A DNA stretch of 64,000 nt from Caenorhabditis remanei (Eukaryota > Nematoda > Chromadorea > Rhabditida > Rhabditidae): assembly GCF_010183535.1 (NCBI RefSeq), contig NC_071331.1, positions 21,204,001 to 21,268,000 on the forward strand. The letters are read 5' to 3'. The notes under the pieces are model-generated. The model was not told where the DNA came from, did not search any database, and was given only the letters and a program-made list of their open reading frames with translations. The position numbers and the translations under genes were made by a program. This document shows, piece by piece, positions 54,258 to 64,000 of the stretch; position 1 is the stretch's first letter; every line of letters starts with the position of its first letter.

Positions 54258-57200
54258 TTAGACAAAATTGAGTTCCGAAATGAGATCATCGAGTTCGTCG
54301 AGTTTTCGTGGATTGTGTGTCTCAATGTATCCTCTCGCCTGCTGGAAGAACACTTTCAGATGTTCCATCAGTGACTCCGCCTCCTTATACATGTCTAAAT
54401 CCTCTTCAATTTCTGGGAGGGAACGCGTCTCGTGATGAGAGTTACGGGTGCTTCGGGATTGAGCGGGAATCATTTGAAGCACTTTGTAGAGGCGGGGATT
54501 CGCTTTTTCGATCGAATCGAATAGTTCACGCACTTCCTGAAAATCAGAGAAATTATGGGAGTTTTGGGAGAAAAATCGAAAAATGAGCATTTTGACTGAA
54601 ATTTCGCAATTTACACATAAAAATACCCATTTATAGCTGAAAATCACACTTTTGTCGATAAAAAATTATCGAAATTATGATTTTCATCAAGTAGAAACTC
54701 AAAATTTCAGATTTTAGCTCAGTTTTTGGTGGAATTTATGATAAAATTCCTGAAATACCGGGAGAAATTTTTGTGAATTTTGAGGGGAAAAGTTCGACTG
54801 AAATTTTACAATTTCCACGATTTTTTCGACTAGAGATGCTTAGAAATCGGAAAAATCAGAGTTTTGATAATTTCTGACCAACTTTTTTGTCAAAAACACC
54901 AATTTTTATTATGAAATTCTGAAATTTGGACTCGAAATAGAAATTTTTCGCAACAGGTGGTCTTTCTCCAAGGTTTTATTGATATAAAATCACAAAAAAT
55001 TGCGAAAATTGAATGAAATTGGTCCGGATGGCCTAGGAGCCCAAATATCGAAATTCTAGGCCACCGACTTCAGAAACCAACAGTATTTTCAAGTTCTCCG
55101 TGAGATTTCTGAAGTTTTGAGCCCCATATTGACACATTTTGATGTTGGTGGCCTAGAAACCCAAATTCAAGGATTTCTAGGCCACCAACGTCAAATTGCC
55201 CCGAAACACGTCAATATGGGGCTCAAAACTCGTGAAATCTCACAGAGAATTCAAATTTATAAATATTTCTCCGAAATTTTGAAGTTGGTAGCCTAGAATT
55301 CCGATTTTTCGGTTTCTAGGCCACCAGTACCAATTTCATTTAATTTTCTCAAATTTTTGTGTGGCGGTGGCCTAGGAACCCAATTTTTGAGATTTCTAGG
55401 CCGTCAATGGGTCAAATTAGGGCAAAATAAGATGGAAATTGAATTTTTGACAAAAAAGTTGCTCAGAAATTATCAAAACTCAGATTTTTCCGATTTCTAA
55501 GCATCTTTAGTCTGAAAAATCGTGGAAATTACAGTTTTTCGATCGTTATGGACCCATTTTTATCGCATTTTCAGCCGGAAACTCACCGGCACAACGGCTT
55601 TCTTTGGCCGTTTCGGTGGGGGCGGAGCCACTGGAGCCCTGAGAACTCCTTCAAACTCCAAAACGTCTCTCATCGCGGCGTTGGCCTTTCGTTTGGCACT
55701 TCTCCCACGTGATTCCGTGATCTCAACTTCCTCTTCAATAATCTCCTCATCTGAATCCGATTCCCCACCGGATCCATCTTGTTGTCCGTCGCTCTGCTGC
55801 TCACGTTGCTCTTTCGCTTCGACCATTTGACGGCGGCGGTCTTCTTTTGTGCATTTCGAGCACCACCATCTGCAAAAATTATGTAAAAATTTAGAATTTT
55901 TGAGTTAAAAACTTCAAAAAACCGATAATTTCCTGATTTTTTGAGAAAAAGGTTTGCTTTTCGCGCAATTTTGACCAATTTTCAACCATTTTAAGTGAGT
56001 GAAAGGCCTAAAAGGACCTTAACAGACCTGAAATTGGAAATAACGGTCAAAATGAGGCTAACAGCTTCAGGAACTGCAGAAAAATAGGATTTTCCCATTA
56101 AATTCGACACAGAACTGTCTGGAATTCGAGAAATTCGCGAAAATAGGCCTTTTCAGGCCCTGTTTTTCCAAAAATAGGCTGGTTTTCACAATTCAAAACA
56201 AAGAATATGATCGAATTCGTGTTTTCCGTAGAATTTCCAGACTTTTGAGTTTGAATCTTTAATATAAGGGCCTAAAAGAGCCTTAAAAAACCTAAGACTC
56301 GTTATAACTAGAAATAGGCCAGTTTGGGGCTGAAAATTTCGAAAATTCCGTAAAATTCATTTAAAAATCATAATTTTCAGCCAAAAAACGCCCGAATTTC
56401 AGCTTATTCAAAAATTGGCGATAGATTCGGTCTTTCCGCGAAAATTCCGAAGTTTTGAAACCCATATTGACCAATTTCAAAGCGATTCGAGTTTGGTGGC
56501 CTAGAAATGCAAATTTGGAGTTTTCTAGGCCACCAAATTCAAAATGCTCTAAAATCGATAAATATGGATCTCAAAATTGCGGAAATTCGGTGCTCAGTTT
56601 AAGAAAAGTGCTTAATTTCAGTCAAAACTCCAGATATTAGACTTTATTCGACCCAAAATTCTCTTGAATCAAATAATCAAGATTTCAGGCCGTTTCAGGC
56701 CCATTTTTTCTCAATTTTCAGGTCATTTTCCAGGCGAAAATCGAAAAATTAAGGTTTCAGCCCGTTTCAGGCCCATTTTTCTCAATTTTCAGGTCATTTT
56801 CGCTTAAAATTTCAGATTTTCCACTGAAAAAACCGTACCCCTCCTTGAATCCTTCCTCCTCGAATAACTCTCGACTGATAACTGGTCGATGACAATTGTG
56901 ATGGTAGACGGTGGCACACTGTTTGCACAACAACTTTCGGTTCGTTCCATTCTTACGGCGACACACGTGGCACGGCTGGAATTATAGGCGTTTTAGGCGT
57001 TTCAGGTGCGGTTTTAGGCCGATTTTTGAGTTTTTTTCGCTGAATTTCAGCTCAAAAACTCATTTTTCATCAATTTTCTGTCTAAAAATCAGAATTTCTC
57101 TTACCAACTCGGGAAGTGTCTTGTGCTGATCGATTCTCGCATCGAAATACGCCAAAAGAAGGTGAAGACACGAGGCGTTCGTCGCCTCTTGGACACGACG

Positions 57201-60200
57201 ACAGAAACGGGGAATTTTGAGATGAGAGTGACATTCTGGAAGATTAGGAGATGATTAGGGGGACATCTGGATGGACAGGAGGGACAGACAGACACACTTT
57301 TGGACATTACAATCACTTTTTGGATGGTTAGAATCCAGAAATAACGAATTTTTGACAACGAAAAGAATTAAAAATTCGGAAATAACTAGAATTTGGACAT
57401 CCGGACACCCCAGGACACACAGATAGACGCAAAAATTGAATTTTTACATTTTGAAAGTGAAAAATGACAAATTTCGGACATCCGGACACTCCGCACACAC
57501 AGAACGACGCATACAACACTATTTTGTACTATTTTGGACATCCGGACACTGAGAACTACCGACAAGTATTCTAATTTCGGAAATTACTACAATTTGGACA
57601 TCCGGACACCCCAGGACGCACAGAAAAACACAAAGTTATCAATTTTCGCAATTTCGAATACAAAAATGACTCATTTCGGACATTCGGACAGACAGAAGCC
57701 CCGGCAGGAATTCAAATTTAGGAAATGACTAGAATATGGACATCCGGACACACAGATAGACTCCAAAAGTTATCAATTTTCGCAATTTCGAAGCTAAAAA
57801 TACTAATTTCGGATATTCGGCACTCCGGACATATAGATAGTCGTAAAAAGGTGATTTTTGACAGTTTGAACGTAAAATAACCAATTTCGGACATCTGGAC
57901 ACCTCGGACACACGGATAGACTCCAAAAGTTATCAATTTTCGCAATTTTGAAGCTAAAAACTACTCATTTCGGACATCCGGACACACAGACTGACACAAA
58001 AACAGTGATTTTTGACATTCTGGACGTAAAAAATGACTCAATTCGGATATCCGGACACACAGATTTTCAGAAAATGAGTGATAAGGACATCCGGACACCT
58101 CAGGACACACAGATAGACGCCAAAACGTTGATTTTTTACAGTTTGAACCCCAAAAACACTCATTTTGGTCATCCGGACACTCAAAAACCCCCGAAAACTC
58201 ACTTTTCGCGAATGCGACGACGGTCGGGAACTTCTCAATAAGACATTCCTTCGGAATCGATGTCGCCAATTCGATGACGAGGCGTTTCTGCAAAAAATTA
58301 AAGATTCGGACTGAAATTTAGTCTGAAAACCAGCATTTCCAGCTCAAAAAATTGAATTTTGGGTTTGAAACGCGTCAAAGCTGCGCCAGTCGACATTTGG
58401 GGATAGAAAAACGAAAAATGACGTATAACGCGTCTAAGATGCGCCAGACTTAGGGTGAACTTAATTTTGATATTTTGGGATTAAAATTCATGAAAAACAG
58501 CACAAAAATTACGAAAAATTCCTTTTCCGAGTCAAATTGGAGCAATTTTGTATTATTTTCATGGATTTCGAACATCAAATCATCATTTTTGGCTCAAAAA
58601 CCATCATTTTTCGCCGTTTTTTCTACACTTTCAGCTTCAAATTCCCCCGTACCATCTCATCAAGCGTATTGGCATCAACGAGCCGCGTCTCGAACACTTG
58701 AACGTCTCCAATCTTTGTGATTCCCGATTGTTTATAATCATTCAACAATTCGCACATCGTCTGTTTCAACGATCCGAAAAGTCCAACGAATCGTTGATTC
58801 TGGGACGTCGTGTCGTCAGAAGTCTCATTCTGATGGTCTTCTTCTTCTTCTGTGTCTTCTGAATGCTTCGTCTCCATTTTGACGACAACGTCATCTGAAT
58901 CCTTGACGTCTTCTGAATCTCCAGAAGTCTTCTTTTCGTCTTCCTTCTTTCCCTTCCGAAGCGATGCGAGAATATCGTTGAGATTATTCGAAATATATTT
59001 GCGAAGCATTTTCTCTCGTTTTCCATTCTTTTTCAGATTTTCGAGGAGATGACGGATCGCCGCCTCGGTATCATATTTATACCAAGTTTCTGTGAATCCA
59101 GATGAGGTGATCGGTCTGGAAATGTATATGAATGAGTGAAAATGTCTGAAAATTATCGATTTTCAGACAAAATTCATAAATTTTCAGCCAAAAACTATAT
59201 AAAATGACTGAAAACTATAGAATTTCCGCCAAAATTTATGAATCTCCCGTCAAAGTTTATGAATTTTCAGCCAATCATTTCAATTTCCTCGCCCCATAAA
59301 CTCACAAATCCACGTATTCCGGTCGATTCTCCACTTCCAACGATTCGACATCCAAATACCCTTGGGCGGAACACTCGAGCACCCATTTCTCGTATGAAGT
59401 CTGCCCGAACTGTAAGAAAATGATGGTTTTTGATGTTTTTGGGTGAAAAAATCCCATTTTTAAGCAATTTTTCAATAAAAAATTGCAAATTGCGAGATTT
59501 GGCCTAGAAATCCAAATTCAGAGTTTTCTCGGCCACCAATCTCAAATTGAAAAAAAATTTGACGATAGATTCGGTCTTTCAGCGAAATTTCCGGAGTTTG
59601 GAGCCCCATATAGACCAATTTCAAAGCGATTCGAGGGCGGCGGCCTAGAAGCCCAAATTGGGAGGCTTCTAGGCCACCGAACTCAAAATACTCAGAAATA
59701 TGGCAATATGGGGCTCAAAACTGCGGAATTTTCATAGAAAAGACGAATTTGTTGCTTAGAAACTCGAAATTATGTCATTTTAGCCAGTTTTCTCTGGAAT
59801 CAAAAACGTACATCCTGAATCCAGATGCCAGCATCTGAACTATAAGCGAACCAATAGTATTTCCTCAAATGTCGATCGTTTCCAATCGAAACGACTCGAT
59901 AGATTCGTTCCAAATCGTCTCGTTCTCTCGCCGCCAACTCTCGATTCTCTTCTAATTCGTCTTTGAGATCGTCGAGTGATTTCTCCAAATCTTGTCTCTT
60001 TTTGATCACTTTTTCTGCTTCACGCGTCTGATGACGTGTCATGTCTTCAGTGATTTCGACAGTCGGAAGATCGGCCAATTGTTGTTGGAAATCGTCGATC
60101 TGGAAATAAGATGGCTGAAAATGGGTCAAAAAAAGCAAATTTCAGACACGGAATGAGTATTTTTAGGCCTCAAATCATCTGGAAACTTCATTTTTTGGCA

Positions 60201-63200
60201 AATTCAGGCCTGTTTAGGCTGAAATAGGTGTTAATATAAGCCTCACTAAAGAAATGCGTCAAAGGTGCGCCAGCCATCACATTTCGAGTCTGGCGCGCCT
60301 TTGACGTATTCTGTCTCTCATAATTTTAAAGTCGGGTGCGCCTCGGGTGCGTTTTCAAATAAAAAATATATTGTCAAGGGCACCTCAGGCGCGTTCTATT
60401 CTACTGAAGTCCTGACTTCCGTGTCTGGGGCGCCTTAGACGCGTTTTTTGGCTTAAAACGCGTCAACAGCGCGCCAGTCGACGTTTAAATTGGTTAGAAA
60501 AACGGAAAGGGCGTAGAACGGGTCTAAGGTGCGCCAGACTCGCTATGAGCTCAATTCTGGTAAATTTGGGGCTAAAAATCATGAAAAATCGCTTTAGCAA
60601 TTTTGTCCTATTTTCATGGTTTTTGAGCAAAAAATTATCATTTTTGGCTCAAAAATCCATCATTTCCAACGTTTGGGCTGAAACTTATGGAAAATCGCTA
60701 AAAAATCGAAAAAAACAGCATCTGGCGCGCCTTAGACGCATTTTCCAACTGACAAAAAGCGAGAGAACTGAAAATTTGACGATAGATTCGGTCTTCCTAA
60801 GAAAATTCCGCAGTTTTGAGCCCCATATTGACCAATTTCAAAACAAGTCGAGTTCGGTGGCCTAGAAACCCAAATTTGGAGTTTTCTAGGCCACCGAACT
60901 CAAAATGCTCTGAAATTGGTCGATATGGGGTTCAAAACAGCGGAATTTTCAGGCTCTTTAGTCATTTTCTCCCGAATTTCCCACCTTCTTCGTAATCTTA
61001 TTCGCCTGAGCGCGGAGCCCAGTGAGTTGCTCCGAGTTCGCATCTCTCAAATACCACTCCCTGATAATCGGAAGTCCATGAACCAACTCTTTGAGAGCGT
61101 AGAGCACTTCCAACTGAGCCATCGGAGCCCAATCGTAAATGTGAGTGGGATCAGCGAATAGAGTCAAGATTCTCTGTTTTCGGTGCTCTTCATCTTCGTC
61201 TTCTGGGTCCATTTCGTCGTTCTCTTCGGCGGGTTTTTCCTCCTCGACCTCCTCAATTTTGTCTTCTGATTCCATTTCTTCGTCTTCTTCAAACTCATCT
61301 GGAATCGCGTTGGACGGTCCGGCCTCCTGAGGTCTCCGTGGCTTACAATCCCTCTTATAACTCATATCGACATTTCCAACAAAGAACGCGCGTACCAACT
61401 CGGAAATCGTGTGTTCCGTAATCGGAAATTCCGATAAACGGGCGTTACAATGGGCGACTTTCTCGTATTCCTTCTCCTGAATCGCCGTCTCCAGAAGATT
61501 CGCTATCATTTTGTACGTCGATCGACGGAATCCGTCCAATCCCAAATGCAGATCGTCCCGCAACTGTTCCGCCGTGATATTCTCGTTCCAGAGAAGAATT
61601 TTACGCATTGAGACGAAATATTGCGCGATTTCCATGCATTTCAGCAGTTCTTCGTCACAATTCAATTGTTTTCCGGTGGAGAGAACCAAGGGTTCGGAGG
61701 TGATGAGAAGATCGTCGAGAGCAATGTCCTGAAATGAGAAAATCAGAAAATTTCAGCCGAAAAACTGTTTTTTATTCAAATTTTGACGATAGATTCGGTC
61801 TTTCCGTAGAATTTTCAAGTTTTGAGCCCCATATTGACGTATTTCGGAGCAGTGGCCTAGAAACCCAATAAGGAGTTTTCTAGGCCACCAATCTCAAAAT
61901 GTTCTAAAATATAGCCATATGGAGCTCAAAACTGCGGAATTTCATTGAAATTCATTCAAAAATCATTCTTTTCAGGCAAAAAATCACAAATTTCAAGCAT
62001 CGATTTGGATTACTCAAAAATTGACGATAGATTCGGCCTTCCAGCCAAATTTCCGCAGTTTTGAAACCCATTTTGACCAATTTCAGAGCATTTTGAGTTT
62101 GGTGCCCTAGAAACCCAAATTTGGAGGTTTCCAGGCCACCAATCTCAAAATGCTTTGAAATTTACCAATATGGAGCTCAAAACTACGAAAATTCGGTGCT
62201 CAATGAAAGAAAAGTGCTCAATTTCAGCGAAAAATAGAGCCGTTTTCCTCAGAATTCAACGATTCTGAGAATTTTGAGTTCGGTGGCCTAGAAAACCAAA
62301 TTTTGAAGTTTCTAGGCCACCAACCTTAAAACGCTCCAAAATAAGTCAATATGGTGCTCAAAACTCCGGAAATTTTGTGACAAAGCTGAAATTCTTCAAT
62401 CAGATGTCCTAAAATCACAAAATTGAAGGTTTCTAAGTCATTTTCAGCCGATTTTTGTGATTTTTGGGTCAAAATTTCTCCAATTTCCCATCGATTACCT
62501 CACTGAACCATGCCTTAATCTTGGGTTCATACTGCGAATAGTGGGCCTTCCGTTTCTCCGCCATTTCCTGTTTGTATTCAGCCTTCTTCACCCACGTCAT
62601 TCCCTTCATAGTCGCACGATCCTTTGTTTTTTCGACACATTTTTGGACGGAGAACTTGAAAATGGGATTTTCGAACGAATTGCGTTGGACACCCGACAGA
62701 TTCTTCTCACACCATTGACACGCTTCGTTGAATGCCTGAAATTTGGAGATTTTCGGGGGAAAATGCCAATTTCAGTTGGAAAATGTGATTTTTAGACTGA
62801 AAATCGCGTTTTTTTCACTCCAGAGATCATTTTTAGTCGAAAAATCGCATTTCCTGTAAAGTTTTTCAGCTAGAAACCGTTAATTATCATTTTGACGCTC
62901 AAGACCACACTTTTGGTGCTTTTCAGTCAAAAAATTCGAATTTTCAGGCATTTCAGAGCGCAAAACGTTATTTTCAGCGCTTCATAGCACTTTGCCTCGT
63001 ATAATTCAGTTTCAGCTTGAAAAACCTCATTTTCAAGTTATTTCGACACTAAAAACGTCTATTTTGGGAGTTTTTCGGTCACTCATTCAAAATTTGACGA
63101 TAGATTCGGTCTTCCTGCGAAAAATCCGGAGTTTTGAGCCCCATATTGACCAATTTCAAAGCATTTTGAGTTTGGTGGCCTAGAAAACTCCTAATTTGGA

Positions 63201-64000
63201 GTTTTCTAGGCCACCAATCTCAAAATTCTCTGAAATTGATCAATTTGGGTCTCAAAACTGCGGAAATTCAGTGCTCAATGAAGGGAAAGTGTTAAATTTC
63301 AGTCGAAAATCTCATTTTTGGAATTTCAGCTCAAAAATGCAATATTATCTTATTTTCACGCTAAAAACCAACTTTTCGGGTAATTTTTATTCAAAAATGT
63401 CCATTTTTTGGGCCAAAAACGCCTTCTTGAAGATCCATAACTGGTTTTTAGGTTAAAAACCGATTTTAGGTCGCTTTTAACCTCTAGCGAAATTTCCGAA
63501 GTTTTGAGCCCCATTTTGACCGATTTCAGAGCATTTTGAGTTCGGTGGCCTAGAAACCCAAATTTAGAGTTTTCTAGGCCACCGAATTCAAAATGCTCTG
63601 AAATCGGTCAATTTAGGGCTAAAAACGTCATTTTTGGAGCTTTTCGGTCGGAAAATAGAGTTTTCCAGCATTTTCAAGCCGACGAAGGAAATTTTTCGGC
63701 TGAAAAACTCAATTTTGTAAAATTTTAGCCTAAAAACGCCATTTTTAGGTCATTTCGACGCCAAAATCACCCAATTTTTACCTCCAAATCCCTCTTTTTC
63801 CACGCATCATCCAACTTTTTGAGTCCGACGGCCGTCCTCCGTTCTCCCCATTTCGACGGTGAGAACATTGGCGCCGTCTCTCCGCCATTCTCCTCTTTCT
63901 TCACAAATTTATCCATCAGTCCACTCGATCCACCGTTCGCCATCTTTTTCGCTCGTTTCTCCTCTTTTTCCGCCAGTTTTTTCGCCTTTTCCTCTTCTTT
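54258..64000 (-). CDS. athp-2: ACF1/BAZ1-type chromatin remodelling subunit, C-terminal part
   Basis: ISWI-partner subunit of the ACF1/WSTF family, nuclear, probably the athp-2 orthologue. Eleven exons in the window: 64000-63782, 62735-62499, 61728-60985, 60099-59812, 59409-59306, 59115-58629, 58287-58203, 57235-57105, 56975-56839, 55869-55587, 54536-54258; 997 residues, all phases consistent. The N-terminus (WAC domain expected) is beyond the edge. Order: charged linker (KEEEKAKKLAEKEEKRAKK), DDT-like helices, acidic stretch, WHIM1 (HIYDWAPMAQLEVLYALKEL), coiled coil, WHIM2/3 (VVSIGNDRHLRKYYWFAY, HLLENLKKNGKREKMLRKYI), PHD finger (PCHVC, LLCKQC, YHHNC, WWCSKC: Cys4-His-Cys3), basic linker, and a bromodomain-like C-terminus lacking the WPF/ZA-loop motifs. 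Introns carry palindromes and satellites. Confidence 0.88.
55020..55420. repeat. Nested palindromes in the last ACF1/BAZ1 intron
   Basis: 55090-55250 is a full nested copy (GAGCCCCATATTGACAC / GTCAATATGGGGCTC outside, GGTGGCCTAGAAACCC inside). Single GGCC hairpins lie at 55025-55070, 55283-55325 and 55363-55405. Confidence 0.8.
56410..56595. repeat. Nested palindrome, ACF1/BAZ1 subtype
   Basis: Starts GCGATAGATTCGGTCTTTCC, then TTTTGAAACCCATATTGACC, inner GGTGGCCTAGAAATGC / TTTCTAGGCCACCAAA, then ATATGGATCTCAAAAT. The GACGATAGATTCGGTC leader defines this subtype. Confidence 0.75.
57236..58202. repeat. GGACATCCGGACAC tandem array in ACF1/BAZ1 intron
   Basis: At least twelve degenerate units of about 60-80 bp contain TTTCGGACATCCGGACAC and ACACAGATAGACGCxAAA, plus a CAATTTTCGCAATTTCGAA segment. 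TCCGGA at the core is palindromic. It fills the intron between the PHD-proximal exons. Confidence 0.82.
58360..58460. repeat. Two GCGTC/GCGCCAG satellite cores
   Basis: AAACGCGTCAAAGCTGCGCCAG at 58368 and AACGCGTCTAAGATGCGCCA at 58429, in the intron before exon 58629-59115. Confidence 0.7.
59490..59745. repeat. Nested palindrome, ACF1/BAZ1 subtype
   Basis: GACGATAGATTCGGTCTTTC leader, GAGCCCCATATAGACC / CAATATGGGGCTCAAAAC outside and GGCGGCCTAGAAGCCCAAAT / TTCTAGGCCACCG inside, preceded by a lone GGCC hairpin at 59497-59540. Confidence 0.8.
60240..60750. repeat. Cluster of GCGTC/GCGCCAG satellite cores in both orientations
   Basis: Cores at 60254, 60450 and 60512 on the plus strand and at 60290 and 60722 inverted (TCTGGCGCGCCTTTGACG, TCTGGCGCGCCTTAGACGCA). 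Two more diverged inverted cores lie near 60338 and 60430. 60254-60310 is a direct palindrome. Confidence 0.75.
60770..60960. repeat. Nested palindrome, ACF1/BAZ1 subtype
   Basis: GACGATAGATTCGGTCTTCC leader, GAGCCCCATATTGACC / GGTCGATATGGGG outside and GGTGGCCTAGAAACCCAAAT / TTTCTAGGCCACCGAAC inside. Confidence 0.82.
61780..62385. repeat. Three palindromes in one ACF1/BAZ1 intron
   Basis: Nested copies at 61785-61945 and 62020-62195 each start GACGATAGATTCGG. A simpler one at 62275-62370 has GGTGGCCTAGAAAACC / TTTCTAGGCCACCAA inside. Confidence 0.8.
63090..63625. repeat. Two palindromes in the rightmost ACF1/BAZ1 intron
   Basis: 63098-63270 is a full nested copy with the GACGATAGATTCGGTCTTCC leader. 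63495-63620 is a second copy without the leader (GAGCCCCATTTTGACC outside, GGTGGCCTAGAAACCCAAAT inside). Confidence 0.8.

Noticed and set aside
57236..58202. CRISPR-like array of regular repeats
   Set aside because: Units are degenerate, without unique spacers of constant length, and lie in a nematode intron.

Overview
This is nuclear DNA from a nematode, very probably a Caenorhabditis species other than C. elegans. The genes have many short exons with TTTCAG-type acceptors. One is a cuticle collagen ending [16 protein letters not shown]. Tc1/mariner-like and Tc4/Tc5-like inverted-repeat elements are abundant, and the non-coding DNA is A/T-rich and packed with fold-back repeats. No bacterial, viral, rRNA or CRISPR features are visible.

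Layout. 1-5.5 kb: a minus-strand gene for a low-complexity Gly/Tyr/Gln-rich then acidic protein, embedded in a degenerate satellite whose core reads roughly AACGCGTCAAAGGCGCGCCAG. 5.5-14.8 kb: no convincing gene. It holds a second satellite with a related core, a TA-flanked element with about 190 bp inverted ends (6986-7909), two- to three-copy segmental repeats and a fold-back element whose arms are tRNA-like. 14.9-17.8 kb: a four-exon mitochondrial-type NAD kinase (NADK2). 18-45 kb: an accessory region with five tandem plus-strand paralogues of a secreted, nematode-specific VWA-like family (genes A-E), interleaved with transposons, a minus-strand phospholipase A2-like gene, a small membrane protein gene, broken copies of both, and a minus-strand cuticle collagen. 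45.7-53.1 kb: a complete 12-exon DENND6 gene (minus). 54.3-64.0 kb: the C-terminal 997 residues of an ACF1/BAZ1-type chromatin-remodelling subunit (DDT, WHIM, PHD, bromodomain-like), which continues past the right edge.

The conserved genes (NADK2, DENND6, ACF1/BAZ1) are housekeeping. The VWA-like array looks like an environmentally responsive secreted family. Four copies, or their upstream regions, carry a near-identical box ending ACTGATAAC, which matches the extended GATA site used by intestinal ELT factors (inference). A fifth such box at 45.1 kb has no gene behind it.

The most unusual structure is a family of nested palindromes in the introns of DENND6 and ACF1/BAZ1: an outer TTTTGAGCCCCATATTGACC-type arm and an inner GGTGGCCTAGAAA-type arm, each followed by its own reverse complement. 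Others are transposon insertions in VWA-like gene introns that can be placed to the base using the paralogues, a displaced signal-peptide exon, a tandem exon duplication, and exon-sized debris of PLA2, the membrane protein and DENND6. Exon coordinates were set by hand from splice consensus, phase and paralogue comparison.
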